NCBI RefSeq assembly: GCF_000714815.1
Contig: NZ_JMIH01000023.1
Coordinates: forward strand, 1-64,000
Origin: Anditalea andensis
Lineage (GTDB): Bacteria > Bacteroidota > Bacteroidia > Cytophagales > Cyclobacteriaceae
Length of the DNA stretch: 64,000 nucleotides
Reading direction: 5' to 3'
Below are positions 53,132 through 62,444 of the stretch, piece after piece. A program made the position numbers and the translations under genes. Within the stretch, counting starts at the first letter, position 1, and each line of letters begins with the position of its first letter. The notes beneath the pieces are model-generated. The model did no database searches and was not told the origin of the DNA. It was given only the letters and a program-made list of their open reading frames with translations.

Positions 53132-53820
53132 TATCGCTGCTCTATAGCACCCGCTGTGCTGGTTTTTATATCCACAATATTGGGGTTACCGCTATAGTAC
53201 ACCTTGGCGGCTGTAGCAGCAGAACCTTTAATCGAGTCTTTGATCCTGATATCAGCTTTAGCAGCAGTATTGGCTACGATATCTGCAGTATTAGCCTGAA
53301 GATCTTTTGCATTGATTTCTGCACTGGTAACTGCTCTTATATTTAAGTTATCGGCAGTTCCATTTATAAATATCTTAGCATTTGAAGCTGCATCCAACTG
53401 AAGGTTTGAACAGTTGACCTTTGCCTCCACATAACTGCTCGTAGATGCTGTAATCTTGACGGTTTTTGATTCGATTACATCTTTGAAAAAAACCCTGGAA
53501 CTAGTAGAAGCTTCTATCTGATCTATATCCACATAGATAACTTTAACTCGGACTGACGTAGATCTGAAATTTCCCCTTGCCAGTTTTATTTCAAGCTGAC
53601 GGTTAGTTATATTAGTTTCCACTTTGTCCACATCCAGACCACTAGCGGTGATCTGTATTTCATGCCTATCACCTTTTTCAAATTCAGCTTCTATGGCATT
53701 AGATATTTTAATGCCATTAAATGCAGATAATTTCCGGGTATCTTCGCTGGTTTGCCCATAAGCTTGGGGAGCTACCAGTACGGCTATTAATGCTATTAGA
53801 TAGGTTATATTTCTGATCAT
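53131..53820 (-). CDS. Head GIN domain (DUF2807) protein
   Basis: About 229 residues from MIRNITYLIAL, chosen because the signal peptide (to ...AYGQ) begins there; an in-frame ATG at 53850 would add ten residues. The mature part is a repeated beta-helix-like series of short strands (IKISNAIEAEFEKGD, IEASTSSRVFFKDV, VKITASTSSYVEAKV, LQLDAASNAKIFI, AEINAKDLQANTA) typical of DUF2807 adhesin-like proteins of Bacteroidetes. It is probably periplasmic or on the surface. Function is unknown. Confidence 0.88.
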   Translation of the reverse strand: MIRNITYLIALIAVLVAPQAYGQTSEDTRKLSAFNGIKISNAIEAEFEKGDRHEIQITASGLDVDKVETNITNRQLEIKLARGNFRSTSVRVKVIYVDIDQIEASTSSRVFFKDVIESKTVKITASTSSYVEAKVNCSNLQLDAASNAKIFINGTADNLNIRAVTSAEINAKDLQANTADIVANTAAKADIRIKDSIKGSAATAAKVYYSGNPNIVDIKTSTAGAIEQR

Positions 53821-53859
53821 ATAAATAAAATTATTAATTAAACATCTCAAAATTATTAA

Positions 53860-54537
53860 TTAAACTCCTCCGTATAATTTGAACGTCATATTTCTCAATG
53901 AAGAATTAGTGGCCGCATAATGCATAGCCTCTGCTACATCTGCAGTATTGACCCACTCGGCAAAATCCCCCTCAGGCATCGCTTTTCTATTTTCAGGGGT
54001 ATCCATTATACTGGGCACAAATAAATGGGACCTGATTTTGGTTTCCTTGCACTCTTGTGCTACCAGATCCGCCAGCTGGACCACTAATCCTTTGCTCAAC
54101 GCATAAGCAGCTACGTTTTTTCCGTCTTCCGGATGTAAGGCAGGCCTCGCCCCCACAAAGAGAAAGTTACCTTTATTGATCTTTTTCATACTTGGAAGAA
54201 AATTTTTCACCATATTAAAAGCACTAAAAAAGTTTAATTGGATCATTCTAGCTATATCTGATGCTTTACTTTCCTCTATGGTAGTACCTGCATACCCCCC
54301 TACCAGCATGGCTACTGTATGGATATCCCCGTATTGCATGCTCATCTCTTTACAGAACTCAGCTACCCGGTTTTCATCCGTTACATCAACTTCATATACA
54401 TCGTCTGCTTCTTCCACTTCTTGTCCACTATCTGGCTCAATAGTGGCTATGACCTTAAAGCCTTCACGTTTAAATTTTTCTACTACTGCTTTTCCTAAAT
54501 TACCGGCTGCACCGGAGACTATGATATTCCTATCCAT
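53860..54537 (-). CDS. Short-chain dehydrogenase/reductase
   Basis: A 225-residue SDR. The nucleotide-binding motif is VSGAAGNLGKAVVEKF (about residues 7-22). The catalytic pair appears as YALSKG (Tyr-x3-Lys, near 144-149). The usual Ser before it is not obvious: the strand reads LFVGARPALHPEDGKN. The sequence is close to simple Rossmann-fold reductases with unknown substrate. It lies 39 bases upstream of the DUF2807 start. Confidence 0.88.
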   Translation of the reverse strand: MDRNIIVSGAAGNLGKAVVEKFKREGFKVIATIEPDSGQEVEEADDVYEVDVTDENRVAEFCKEMSMQYGDIHTVAMLVGGYAGTTIEESKASDIARMIQLNFFSAFNMVKNFLPSMKKINKGNFLFVGARPALHPEDGKNVAAYALSKGLVVQLADLVAQECKETKIRSHLFVPSIMDTPENRKAMPEGDFAEWVNTADVAEAMHYAATNSSLRNMTFKLYGGV

Positions 54538-54648
54538 AAGTAAGATTGTATTATGTTTGTATTCTAAAAAAGCATTCAGTACAGACCCTGTTCTGAATGT
54601 GTCATTTCCGAATAAGATTTAAAATTAAGATTTATTTCTTGAAACTCT

Positions 54649-55527
54649 ATGAATAACGAAAAAACCCAGATTCAGGTTAAAGAAAATCATAAAAGGGCAG
54701 TTTTTATTATAAAGCTTCTCGTATTTATTTTTTTGTTAGTGTTTGAAACATTTTTTTTCAACAGGTTAAATGAAATGCCTGAATTGATCATCAGGATTAT
54801 AAAAACTGCCATATTTTTTCTTGGCAGCAATATCATCATTTCTTTAGGCAGAATGTTCATTGTCCGCTTTTATCTCAGAAGAAAAGGCATAAATATGTTA
54901 CATAGCAATTTTGTATTGGGCATCAATAGAATAGCGAGTATCCTTATGGGTATAATTACCATAATTGCAATTATGCTTTTAGTAAACATTGATCCCGTGA
55001 ATTTTTTCACCAGTATCACGATAGTTGCTGCGGCTATAGCACTTTTGTCCAAAGACTATATTACCAATATGATCAATGGCCTGATCATCATGTTCTCCGA
55101 CCAGCTGGCACTTGGAGACAATGTACGGATAGGTGATCAAAAAGGTAAAATTATGGATGTAACACTTATAAACCTGGTATTGCTAAATGAAGATGATGAT
55201 ATTATCATGATTCCAAATAATATTGTATTAAATTCTCAGGTCATAAATCATAGCAGGCAATACATTAAGAAATTAACCTTTGATTTTGAAATAAAAATCC
55301 ATCTGTTAAATTTGGATAAGGTAGAAAGCTTTCTGAAGGAGGCTCTCCGAGAAAATGAAGCGTACATTACCGAAAACAGCTTCAGCATGAAAACCATATA
55401 TATCCATAAAGACGCTGTGAAAGTTAAATGTCAGTTTTTGCTAAACGCCTCTGAAAAACAAATAGAACGCGACATCAAAAGAAAAATCAATCAAGCCATA
55501 ATAGACTTAGCAGGTGAAGCACAATAA
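54649..55527 (+). CDS. MscS-type mechanosensitive channel
   Basis: A 292-residue membrane protein. Helices lie at about 18-40, 50-75 and 92-112; the pore helix and beta domain follow with VAAAIALLSKDYITNMINGLIIMFSDQLALGDNVRIGDQKGKIMDVTLINLVLLNEDDDIIMIPNNIVLNSQVINHSR in outline (about 125-205), the core of the MscS family. A short C-terminal alpha/beta domain ends it. It releases solutes on osmotic down-shock. It overlaps the alkyltransferase-like gene by 14 bases. Confidence 0.92.
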   Translation: MNNEKTQIQVKENHKRAVFIIKLLVFIFLLVFETFFFNRLNEMPELIIRIIKTAIFFLGSNIIISLGRMFIVRFYLRRKGINMLHSNFVLGINRIASILMGIITIIAIMLLVNIDPVNFFTSITIVAAAIALLSKDYITNMINGLIIMFSDQLALGDNVRIGDQKGKIMDVTLINLVLLNEDDDIIMIPNNIVLNSQVINHSRQYIKKLTFDFEIKIHLLNLDKVESFLKEALRENEAYITENSFSMKTIYIHKDAVKVKCQFLLNASEKQIERDIKRKINQAIIDLAGEAQ

Positions 55528-55852
55528 AGAAAATTTATATGATCTGATTTATCAAATTGTAGATCAGATTCCAAAAGGGAAAGTGACAACTTATGGGGCT
55601 ATAGCCAACAGTCTGGGCATTAAAAGTGGCGCACGTATGGTAGGATATGCTATGAATGCATCCCATTCCATGTCAGGTCTACCCGCGCACCGGGTAGTGA
55701 ACCGTAATGGAGTGCTGACAGGAAAACATCATTTTGACGATCCAGATGAAATGCAAAAGAGGCTAGAACTGGACGGCATAGCTGTGCAGGATGATCAAAT
55801 TGTAGATTTTAAGAAACGATTTTGGGACCCATGCCACATAGGTGATATGTGA
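55514..55852 (+). CDS. Alkyltransferase-like protein (Ada/MGMT DNA-binding fold)
   Basis: A 112-residue protein of the MGMT C-terminal DNA-binding fold, starting at GTG. IPKGKVTTYGAIANSLG and ARMVGYAMNASHS are typical. The active-site PCHR is replaced by LPAHRVVN, so the alkyl-accepting Cys is Ala. Such ATL proteins bind O6-alkylguanine, block nothing chemically, and hand the lesion to nucleotide excision repair. The 14-base overlap with the MscS gene suggests translational coupling. Confidence 0.9.
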   Translation: MKHNKENLYDLIYQIVDQIPKGKVTTYGAIANSLGIKSGARMVGYAMNASHSMSGLPAHRVVNRNGVLTGKHHFDDPDEMQKRLELDGIAVQDDQIVDFKKRFWDPCHIGDM

Positions 55853-56031
55853 TCTTGAATATTTACCATTTATTAGATTTTTTTTACATATAATTCATTA
55901 TATTTATCCACTTTTACCAATAACTTACATCTATTACAAAGATTTAGTAATTATATGTTTTAAATTCATATTTTAAGTATGATTTTTGTTAAATTCATTT
56001 ATTTAACTGCAACTCTTTAAGATACACTATA

Positions 56032-56397
56032 ATGGAAAAAAAACTAAAAAGTCATATAGCGGAAAATCTACGCAAACACAGGGTATTGAGAGGCTATACC
56101 CAAGAATATATAGCAGAATTTTTAGGTAAAAAAGATTATACGGCTTATTCACGATATGAACAGGGCAGATCCAACCTGAAAATGGAAGACGCCATAAAAT
56201 TGGCCGATCTGTATCAAGTGGATGTGCAGGAGCTCATCACGGTTTCTCCCACCATATCCGGAGCTTCAGAAAATACAACTTCTAACGGTAAATACCTTTC
56301 GGTGCTGGTAGAGCTGGATGGCAGTCCAGAAAAACTTGAAAATAATATAAAACGACTGAAAAAGATAAATGAATTGATTACCAAAGATGAATTTTAG
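56032..56397 (+). CDS. XRE-family helix-turn-helix regulator
   Basis: A 121-residue protein. The N-terminal XRE domain (about 6-65) reads IAENLRKHRVLRGYTQEYIAEFLG and YTAYSRYEQGRSNLKMEDAIKLADLYQVDVQEL, a clean Cro/C1-type fold. The C-terminal half (about 75-121) is short and helical, ending LENNIKRLKKINELITK. Targets are unknown. It overlaps the convergent symporter gene by 4 bases. Confidence 0.88.
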   Translation: MEKKLKSHIAENLRKHRVLRGYTQEYIAEFLGKKDYTAYSRYEQGRSNLKMEDAIKLADLYQVDVQELITVSPTISGASENTTSNGKYLSVLVELDGSPEKLENNIKRLKKINELITKDEF

Positions 56398-57848
56398 CTG
56401 ATAACATCTTTCCTTCTAATGGCCAGTAATCCAGCAAACATGATCATGCCATTCAGTATTAATATTTCAAATCCAAATTTATAACCGTTAAACCACGATT
56501 CTGAATTTTGGCTGATGATAAAGGCCGCTATAGGGGCAGCCACTGCTATAAACGGAACCCACTTATCCTTAACGTTCCATTTAGTAAAAAGGCCAAATGA
56601 ATAAAGCCCCAAAAGCGGTCCATATGTATATCCTGCAATGATAAAAACTGCATTTATTACACTTTGGTCATTGATCCATCTAAACATCAAAATGACGAGA
56701 AACATCACCGCCGTAAAAAACAGGTGCACCCTTTTTCTTACTGCTGATTGCTTTTCCTTAACATACCTTTTTTCAATTTCTAAAAAATCATAACAAAAAG
56801 AAGTCGTCAGTGCAGTGAGCGTAGAATCAGCACTTGAATACGCTGCAGCTGTAATGCCTAAGACAAAGACAATTCCTACAAAGGCGGTAAAGTGCTGGGT
56901 GGCCAGAAAAGGGTAAAGATCATCCGAACGTAACGGCATTTCTATACCATGTGCTTCAGAATACAGATAAAGTAAAACACCAAGAACAAGTATCATTAGA
57001 TTCACGAAGACAAGGATTATGGTGAACCAAAACATATTTTTTTGGGCTTCACCCAGATTTTTACAAGTAAGGTTTTTTTGCATCATATCTTGATCCAAAC
57101 CTGTCATTACTATAGTTATAAAGGCCCCGGAAAGGAATTGCTTATAAAAATTAGTGCCTGATTGCCAGTCCCAGTTGAAAATCTCAGAGCGATGATCCTC
57201 CCTAACAGCATTAACCAAGTCTCCCACCCCAATGATATTTAGATCTTTGGCAATCAGATATATGCTTACCCCTATAGCTGAAAGCATAAAAAACGTTTGA
57301 AGTGTATCAGTCCAAACCACGGTTTTGATTCCTCCTTTGTGGGTATATAGCCAAATTAAAGATACAGTAATCAATACGGATACCCAAAACGGAACACCCC
57401 AATGATCAAACAATATCAGCTGCAAAACTCCAGCGACAAGAAACACCCTGATAGAAGAACCTAAAGTACGGGACAAAATAAAAAAGAAAGCCCCGGATTT
57501 ATATGACCAAAATCCAAAGCGCGCTTCCAAATAAGCATAAATGGACACCAGATTCAACTTATAATACAATGGCAAAAGCACCAAAGCTATCACAGTATAG
57601 CCTAAAGTATATCCCATTACCACCTGAAAATAGTGAAAATATGTATTCCCAACTTCTCCAGGCACAGATATAAATGTCACTCCTGACAATGAAGCGCCTA
57701 TCATACCAAAAGCAACCAGAAACCAAGGTGACTGCCTATCTCCTGTAAAAAATGTATCAGCAGACACATTTCTACTAGTGAGATAAGAAATCAAAAACAA
57801 CAATAAAAAGTAAGAAGTTATAATTATTAAAACTAAATTGGAATCCAT
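56394..57848 (-). CDS. Sodium:solute symporter (SSS family)
   Basis: A 484-residue membrane protein with about 13 helices. Family signatures: FGMIGASLSGVTFISVPGEV (about 48-67), GLDQDMMQKNLTCKNLGEAQKN (near 232-253) and GITAAAYSSADSTLTALTTSFCYDF (near 330-354, the Na2-site Ser region). It takes up a sugar, nucleoside, proline or similar solute with Na+. The substrate is not evident. The Na+ gradient could come from the Na+-NQR in the same window. Confidence 0.92.
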   Translation of the reverse strand: MDSNLVLIIITSYFLLLFLISYLTSRNVSADTFFTGDRQSPWFLVAFGMIGASLSGVTFISVPGEVGNTYFHYFQVVMGYTLGYTVIALVLLPLYYKLNLVSIYAYLEARFGFWSYKSGAFFFILSRTLGSSIRVFLVAGVLQLILFDHWGVPFWVSVLITVSLIWLYTHKGGIKTVVWTDTLQTFFMLSAIGVSIYLIAKDLNIIGVGDLVNAVREDHRSEIFNWDWQSGTNFYKQFLSGAFITIVMTGLDQDMMQKNLTCKNLGEAQKNMFWFTIILVFVNLMILVLGVLLYLYSEAHGIEMPLRSDDLYPFLATQHFTAFVGIVFVLGITAAAYSSADSTLTALTTSFCYDFLEIEKRYVKEKQSAVRKRVHLFFTAVMFLVILMFRWINDQSVINAVFIIAGYTYGPLLGLYSFGLFTKWNVKDKWVPFIAVAAPIAAFIISQNSESWFNGYKFGFEILILNGMIMFAGLLAIRRKDVIS

Positions 57849-57889
57849 ATTGTATTAATGTAAAGCGCGATAAAGTTGTCTATAATTAT

Positions 57890-57897
57890 TAACTTTG
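57890..57897 (+). promoter_or_regulatory. Possible -7 box for clpS-recR
   Basis: TAACTTTG, a perfect TAnnTTTG, lies about 112 bases before clpS. It overlaps the 12-base palindrome ACTTTGCAAAGT (57892-57903). No TTTG box lies at 19 bases. Confidence 0.35.
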
Positions 57898-58008
57898 CAA
57901 AGTAATTATATGATCGACGTATAAAAATATGCGTATTACTCATATGGCAAGTTGGAAAAAATATCTTTTGATATATGTCCGACACGATTTGAAAAAAAGT
58001 ATAGAACT

Positions 58009-58296
58009 ATGAAACCATTTGAAAAAACGTACGACCAGGAATTAGAATTATTGTTAGAGGAAGAAATTGATACCGAAGCCTATGATCTGGTAGTGTTCAA
58101 TGATGATGTAAATACCTTTGACCATGTTTCTAAAATATTGATCAAAGTTTGCAAGCATACCGCAGAACAAGCAGAACAGTGTACCCTAATTATCCACTAC
58201 AAAGGAAAGTGTGCGGTAAAAAAAGGTAGCAGAGCCCAGCTAAAGCCTATGTGTGAATCTATATTGGACGCAGGAATACAGGCAGCCATAGTTTAA
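58009..58296 (+). CDS. clpS: ATP-dependent Clp protease adaptor ClpS
   Basis: A 95-residue adaptor that delivers N-end-rule substrates to ClpAP. The core YDLVVFNDDVNTFDHVSKIL (residues 23-42) and HTAEQAEQCTLIIHYKGKCAVKKGS match ClpS; the family's VxxNDDxxT pocket is intact. I start at MKPFEKTYD (58009) as the conserved part begins just after; a longer frame upstream opens at TTG and looks non-coding. It is followed after 14 bases by recR. Confidence 0.92.
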   Translation: MKPFEKTYDQELELLLEEEIDTEAYDLVVFNDDVNTFDHVSKILIKVCKHTAEQAEQCTLIIHYKGKCAVKKGSRAQLKPMCESILDAGIQAAIV

Positions 58297-58310
58297 TCAG
58301 ACCCCTCTCT

Positions 58311-58931
58311 GTGAATTTTCCATCCAAATTAATTGAGGATGCGGTTAACGAGATCAGCCGACTTCCCGGTATTGGTAAAAAAACCGCTTTAAGGCTCACT
58401 TTGCATCTTCTAAAACAGCCAGAATCCTCTTCTCAATCTCTTTCCCATGCTATAGTAAAATTGAGGACTGAGGTACGTTATTGTATTATATGCCATAATA
58501 TTTCTGACCAAGAAATATGTTCTATATGCAGCAGCCACAGAAGGGACAAAAGCCTGATCTGTATAGTGGAAGATATACCCGATGTTTTGGCAATAGAAAA
58601 TACTGCCCAATACAATGGATTATACCATGTTTTAGGTGGAGTGATCTCCCCGATTCAGGGAATAGGGCCTGATGAACTAAAGATAGACTCCCTACTGCAC
58701 CGCATAGATACGGCGGCTGCCGATGATAAAGTTCAGGAAGTAATTCTGGCACTGAGCGCTACTATGGAAGGCGATACTACCTCTTTTTTTATTACACGTA
58801 AGTTAAATGAAAGGGGGATAAAGGTAAGCACCATTTCAAGGGGAATACCTATAGGAGGAGAACTGGAGTTTACCGACGAAGTCACACTAGGAAGAAGCAT
58901 TCTAACCAGGATAAGCTACAATGCTGAATAG
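58311..58931 (+). CDS. recR: Recombination mediator RecR
   Basis: A 206-residue protein that loads RecA with RecO and RecF at gaps. It starts at GTG. The helix-hairpin-helix is ISRLPGIGKKTALRLTLHLL (about 14-33), the zinc finger CIICHNISDQEICSIC (four Cys, about 58-73), and the Toprim domain starts at LICIVEDIPDVLAIE (about 81-95). Normal length. It is probably co-transcribed with clpS. Confidence 0.95.
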   Translation: MNFPSKLIEDAVNEISRLPGIGKKTALRLTLHLLKQPESSSQSLSHAIVKLRTEVRYCIICHNISDQEICSICSSHRRDKSLICIVEDIPDVLAIENTAQYNGLYHVLGGVISPIQGIGPDELKIDSLLHRIDTAAADDKVQEVILALSATMEGDTTSFFITRKLNERGIKVSTISRGIPIGGELEFTDEVTLGRSILTRISYNAE

Positions 58932-59129
58932 TCTATTGCACTTAAATGTTACAATGTTTCCAAATTGAATTTATTTTTTTCTTACCCTGATTTTAAGTGC
59001 GGTTATGAAGTCAATAAACAGGTTGCACACTCTTCCAAAATATATTTTTTGTATACCAGATCCCTGCAAACAGGTAAGTTAATTAAATTCTAGTTTTAAT
59101 AATAACATTAGAATAACCTAAAAATCATA

Positions 59130-59156
59130 AAAAAACCTGCTTTTTCAAGCAGGTTT
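59130..59156 (-). terminator. Terminator of tRNA-Ala
   Basis: AAACCTGC (59133-59140) and GCAGGTTT (59149-59156) form a hairpin on the minus strand directly after the CCA of the tRNA, followed by a T run. Confidence 0.85.
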
Positions 59157-59232
59157 GGTGGAGGATAACGGATTCGAACCGATGACCTCTACACTGCCAG
59201 TGTAGCGCTCTAGCCAACTGAGCTAATCCCCC
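59156..59232 (-). tRNA. tRNA-Ala (anticodon GGC)
   Basis: The minus strand folds into a cloverleaf. Acceptor GGGGGAT pairs with ATCCTCC, discriminator A, and CCA is encoded (59156-59158). The anticodon stem CTACA/TGTAG encloses CTGGCAG, giving anticodon GGC. Unlike the tRNA-Arg and tRNA-Ser of this window, the 3' CCA is in the gene. Confidence 0.97.
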
Positions 59233-59242
59233 ATTACGAGCG

Positions 59243-59273
59243 CAAATATAGGGACGATATTGTAATTCACAAA
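59243..59273 (-). promoter_or_regulatory. Promoter of tRNA-Ala
   Basis: The minus strand reads TTTG (59270-59273), exactly 19 bases, TATATTTG (59243-59250): a perfect match to the Bacteroidetes consensus. Predicted start near 59236, a few bases before the tRNA. Confidence 0.85.
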
Positions 59274-59379
59274 TAGAATCCCCAAATTAGCATTAAATAA
59301 ATAAGTACTTGGAGGGGTCCGAAAACTAACACTATATTTATCAGACTGATAATCACCCCTCAAGCATCAACTTAAGAAT

Positions 59380-60201
59380 ATGACCATCAAAGCCATCTGT
59401 ACCGATATAGACGGTACACTTTTAAATAAAGATAGGGAACTTTCACCTACCACTATACAGACCATCAATAGGCTGCCCAAGGATTTCCCAATAATACTGG
59501 CCTCCTCCAGAATGCCTTCTGCCATGAGACACTTACAACAAAGCCTCAAAAGACTGGAAAATCCGCTGATCTGTTACAACGGGGGATTTGTGATAGATTA
59601 CCAGTCAGAAGAGCTTATCCCTATAGACAATGTTTCTATCCCATTGGAAATATGTTGTAAAATATATGAGCTTACCCGCTTTACTTCCATCCATCTTAGC
59701 CTATATAGTAAAGACGAATGGTATGCGCCGCAGATGGATTACTGGACCGAAAGGGAAATCAGAAGCACCAAGGTCCAGCCAAAAATAAGGGATTTCTCTT
59801 CAGTCATGGAGCTTTGGAACAACGCTGCTGCTGGAGCACATAAAGTGATGTGCATGGGAAAAGCAGAGGAAATAGAGGCGCTTTTTCTGGAAATGCAGAA
59901 TGTTTTTTCAGATGACCTCCACTTATACAGATCAAAAGATACCTACATAGAAATAGCACCAAGAAAAATATCCAAGGCCAGTGCTCTCAAAGCACTGCTC
60001 GATAGCCGCTACGATATACAGATGCATGAAGTGATGGCTTTTGGAGACAATTACAATGACATAGAGTTGCTAAAGGCCGTAGGTCTGGGGGTCGCTGTGG
60101 GTAATGCCCGTGAGGAAGTAAAAGCCATAGCAGATGAAATCACCCATTCAAGCATAGATGATGGGGTAGCTTTTATGATAAATAAATACTGTCTAAGTTA
60201 A
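59380..60201 (+). CDS. Cof-type HAD-IIB family phosphatase
   Basis: A 273-residue HAD hydrolase. Motif I is AICTDIDGTLLNKD (catalytic Asp near residues 8-10), motif II IILASSRMPSA (near 38), a C2-type cap spans about 85-190, and motifs III/IV are KASALKALL and VMAFGDNYNDIELLKAVGLGVAVGNA (near 220-247). Relatives dephosphorylate sugar phosphates, FMN or PLP. The substrate is not known. It overlaps the convergent DUF2461 gene by 4 bases. Confidence 0.93.
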   Translation: MTIKAICTDIDGTLLNKDRELSPTTIQTINRLPKDFPIILASSRMPSAMRHLQQSLKRLENPLICYNGGFVIDYQSEELIPIDNVSIPLEICCKIYELTRFTSIHLSLYSKDEWYAPQMDYWTEREIRSTKVQPKIRDFSSVMELWNNAAAGAHKVMCMGKAEEIEALFLEMQNVFSDDLHLYRSKDTYIEIAPRKISKASALKALLDSRYDIQMHEVMAFGDNYNDIELLKAVGLGVAVGNAREEVKAIADEITHSSIDDGVAFMINKYCLS

Positions 60202-60878
60202 AGAAGTCCATCTCCGCTTTCAGATTCATCTACAGCTCTGTAAAGGAACTGCATAAAAGGCTGCATCAGGCTAAATGTATGTAGGGAGGTCTCAATGACT
60301 TTTCCCTCTTTGATCAGATCATCAGGTAACAGCGTAAACACCTCAAAACTCTTATATCTTAGCAGGTCGATATGGGGATGCTCTTGATCATAATCCCTTG
60401 GAGAAGTTTTTAGCTGTTCGCCTTTTAGACCTTCAAATGCTTTTTGAAAGCTTGGCTCTGTAATAATAGATCTAAGTTCTTCTCCCGAATAATCTATTTC
60501 CTGTCGTAACCTTTTTAATATATCAGCAGGTGGCATATACAGACCACCTCCTACAAAGCTTTTGCCAGGTTGGATATGTAAATAATATCCCGGACCATTT
60601 GATTTTTTTCCTCCTAAAGCAAAATATGCTGCCATATTAATCTTATATGGCATCTTATTGGCGCTGAACCTGACATCCCGATTTTGACGAAATACGCAGT
60701 CCTTAGGCTTGAAATTAGCCATGCCTGGTTCAATTTCGATTAGTCCATTTAATAACTTTCCTACCTCTTCGACAAATGCTTCCTTTACCTCCAGATACCA
60801 GGATTTGTTTTCGTCCATCCAGGCTTTCTGATTATTCTCACTTAACTGCTCTAAAAAAATAAGCGTGTTTTTATTCAT
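60198..60878 (-). CDS. DUF2461 family protein
   Basis: A 226-residue protein. Typical segments: FLEQLSENNQKAWMDENKSWY at the start, VFRQNRDVRFSANKMPYKINMAAYF (about 62-86), GPGYYLHIQPGKSFVGGGLYMP (about 93-114) and a C-terminal part with a hydrophobic FTLLPDDL. This is DUF2461 (TIGR02453), widespread and of unknown function. It is a single gene. Confidence 0.9.
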   Translation of the reverse strand: MNKNTLIFLEQLSENNQKAWMDENKSWYLEVKEAFVEEVGKLLNGLIEIEPGMANFKPKDCVFRQNRDVRFSANKMPYKINMAAYFALGGKKSNGPGYYLHIQPGKSFVGGGLYMPPADILKRLRQEIDYSGEELRSIITEPSFQKAFEGLKGEQLKTSPRDYDQEHPHIDLLRYKSFEVFTLLPDDLIKEGKVIETSLHTFSLMQPFMQFLYRAVDESESGDGLL

Positions 60879-61044
60879 AAATATTATAAATGTTCCATTT
60901 TAAATAACGCATTCCCTATAGAATGCTGACTATACCGTATTTATTCATTATTGATCCCCCCCTATTTTTGCCATGTTTTTGGTTTGGATAATAAAAAAAC
61001 CAATCAATCTACTGACTGCTGATCTAAGAAGTAAATCAATAACA

Positions 61045-62337
61045 TCAAATGAACTCTACCAACCCCTCCATTTTCATGCCCCTACTACCTTTAATCAATA
61101 TAAGATAATCTTCTAGCTGGGAATCCTGCAGCCAGTTTCTGAGTGAAAATGGGTCAGGAAAATAAAGTGCATTTGGTGCTTTTTTCAAAGCAGCACTTAC
61201 TAATTGTCCTGTAAAACAGACTTTCTCGATCTGATACAGACTTACCAATTCTCCAAGTTTCTCGTGTTCAGCCTCAGCATAGGTTCCCAACTCATACATA
61301 TCTCCCAGGATCACCATTTTATATTTCCGGCCTGTCATTTCCCCAAAGTTTCTAATAGCCCCTTCCATACTAGTAGGATTGGCATTATAGGCATCTAGAA
61401 TGATGAGATTAGTTCGTTTTTCTATCAGTTGAGAACGCATGTTTGCAGGTGCATAATTACCAACTGCCTCCGTAGCTTTTGGTTCAGGTACCTTAAAAAA
61501 ATCACCTATTGCAAGTGCCGCAGCAATATTTTCATAATTAAATGCCCCAAGCATCTGTGTGGGATGCACTGTGCCATCAGCAGTCTTATATTTAACAAAA
61601 GGATCAGCACTTACCAATTCACAATAATAATCATCTCCTTCTGTGGGATATAGAAATGGATGATCCATCCTTTTGACCATATTGGACAAAGTGGGATCCT
61701 GTGAATTAACAAAAATTTTCCCTCCATGCTTTATAAGATATTCGTAAAGCTCTGTCTTGGCCCTGAGTACTCCTTCAAATCCGCCAAAGCCTTCTAGATG
61801 GGCTTTACCAATATTGGTGATCATACCATGAGTAGGGAGGGCTATATTACAAAGCTCTGCTATATCCCCCACCTTATTAGCGCCCATCTCTACGATAGCA
61901 AATTCGACGTCATCAGTGATAGCCAACAAGGTGAGGGGTACACCAATGTGATTGTTCAGATTACCCCTGGTGGCATATGTTAGGTACTTTTGACTCATTA
62001 CCAAATAAATGAGTTCTTTGGTAGTGGTTTTGCCATTACTGCCTGTTATGGCAAATACAGGTATCGGTAATTGTTGCCTATGGTGTCTTGCCAAGTCCTG
62101 CAAAGCAGTCAACACATCTGGCACCCATATATAGCGGCCATCGTTTTGTCTGAAATATTTTTCATCATCAATGACCACGTAGGAGGCTCCCAAATCCAGT
62201 GCTTTTTGGGCAAATTCATTGGCATTGAAAGATGGGCCTTTAAGTGCAAAGTACATATTCCCTTTCTGTATATTGCGGGTATCAGTACTGATCCCTGTTG
62301 CAGTTTTATATTTTTGATACAATTCTTGGATATCCAT
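61045..62337 (-). CDS. murF: UDP-MurNAc-tripeptide--D-Ala-D-Ala ligase MurF
   Basis: A 430-residue Mur ligase that adds D-Ala-D-Ala to the peptidoglycan precursor in the cytoplasm. The N-terminal domain binds UDP (STDTRNIQKGNMYFALKG), the P-loop is AITGSNGKTTTKELI (about 97-111), and NLNNHIGVPLTLL, EMGANKVGDI, ITNIGKAHLEGFGG and the C-terminal DAYNANPTSMEGAI are all present. It stands alone here rather than inside an mra/mur cluster. Confidence 0.95.
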   Translation of the reverse strand: MDIQELYQKYKTATGISTDTRNIQKGNMYFALKGPSFNANEFAQKALDLGASYVVIDDEKYFRQNDGRYIWVPDVLTALQDLARHHRQQLPIPVFAITGSNGKTTTKELIYLVMSQKYLTYATRGNLNNHIGVPLTLLAITDDVEFAIVEMGANKVGDIAELCNIALPTHGMITNIGKAHLEGFGGFEGVLRAKTELYEYLIKHGGKIFVNSQDPTLSNMVKRMDHPFLYPTEGDDYYCELVSADPFVKYKTADGTVHPTQMLGAFNYENIAAALAIGDFFKVPEPKATEAVGNYAPANMRSQLIEKRTNLIILDAYNANPTSMEGAIRNFGEMTGRKYKMVILGDMYELGTYAEAEHEKLGELVSLYQIEKVCFTGQLVSAALKKAPNALYFPDPFSLRNWLQDSQLEDYLILIKGSRGMKMEGLVEFI

Positions 62338-62444
62338 TTATTATCGAATTCTTAATTTATTCTTCAAAATAAGTAAATGCTTTACACCTACACTTGAAAT
62401 CTTACGTTTAATTTGAGTAATTTTATTATTCCATCAAATTTATA

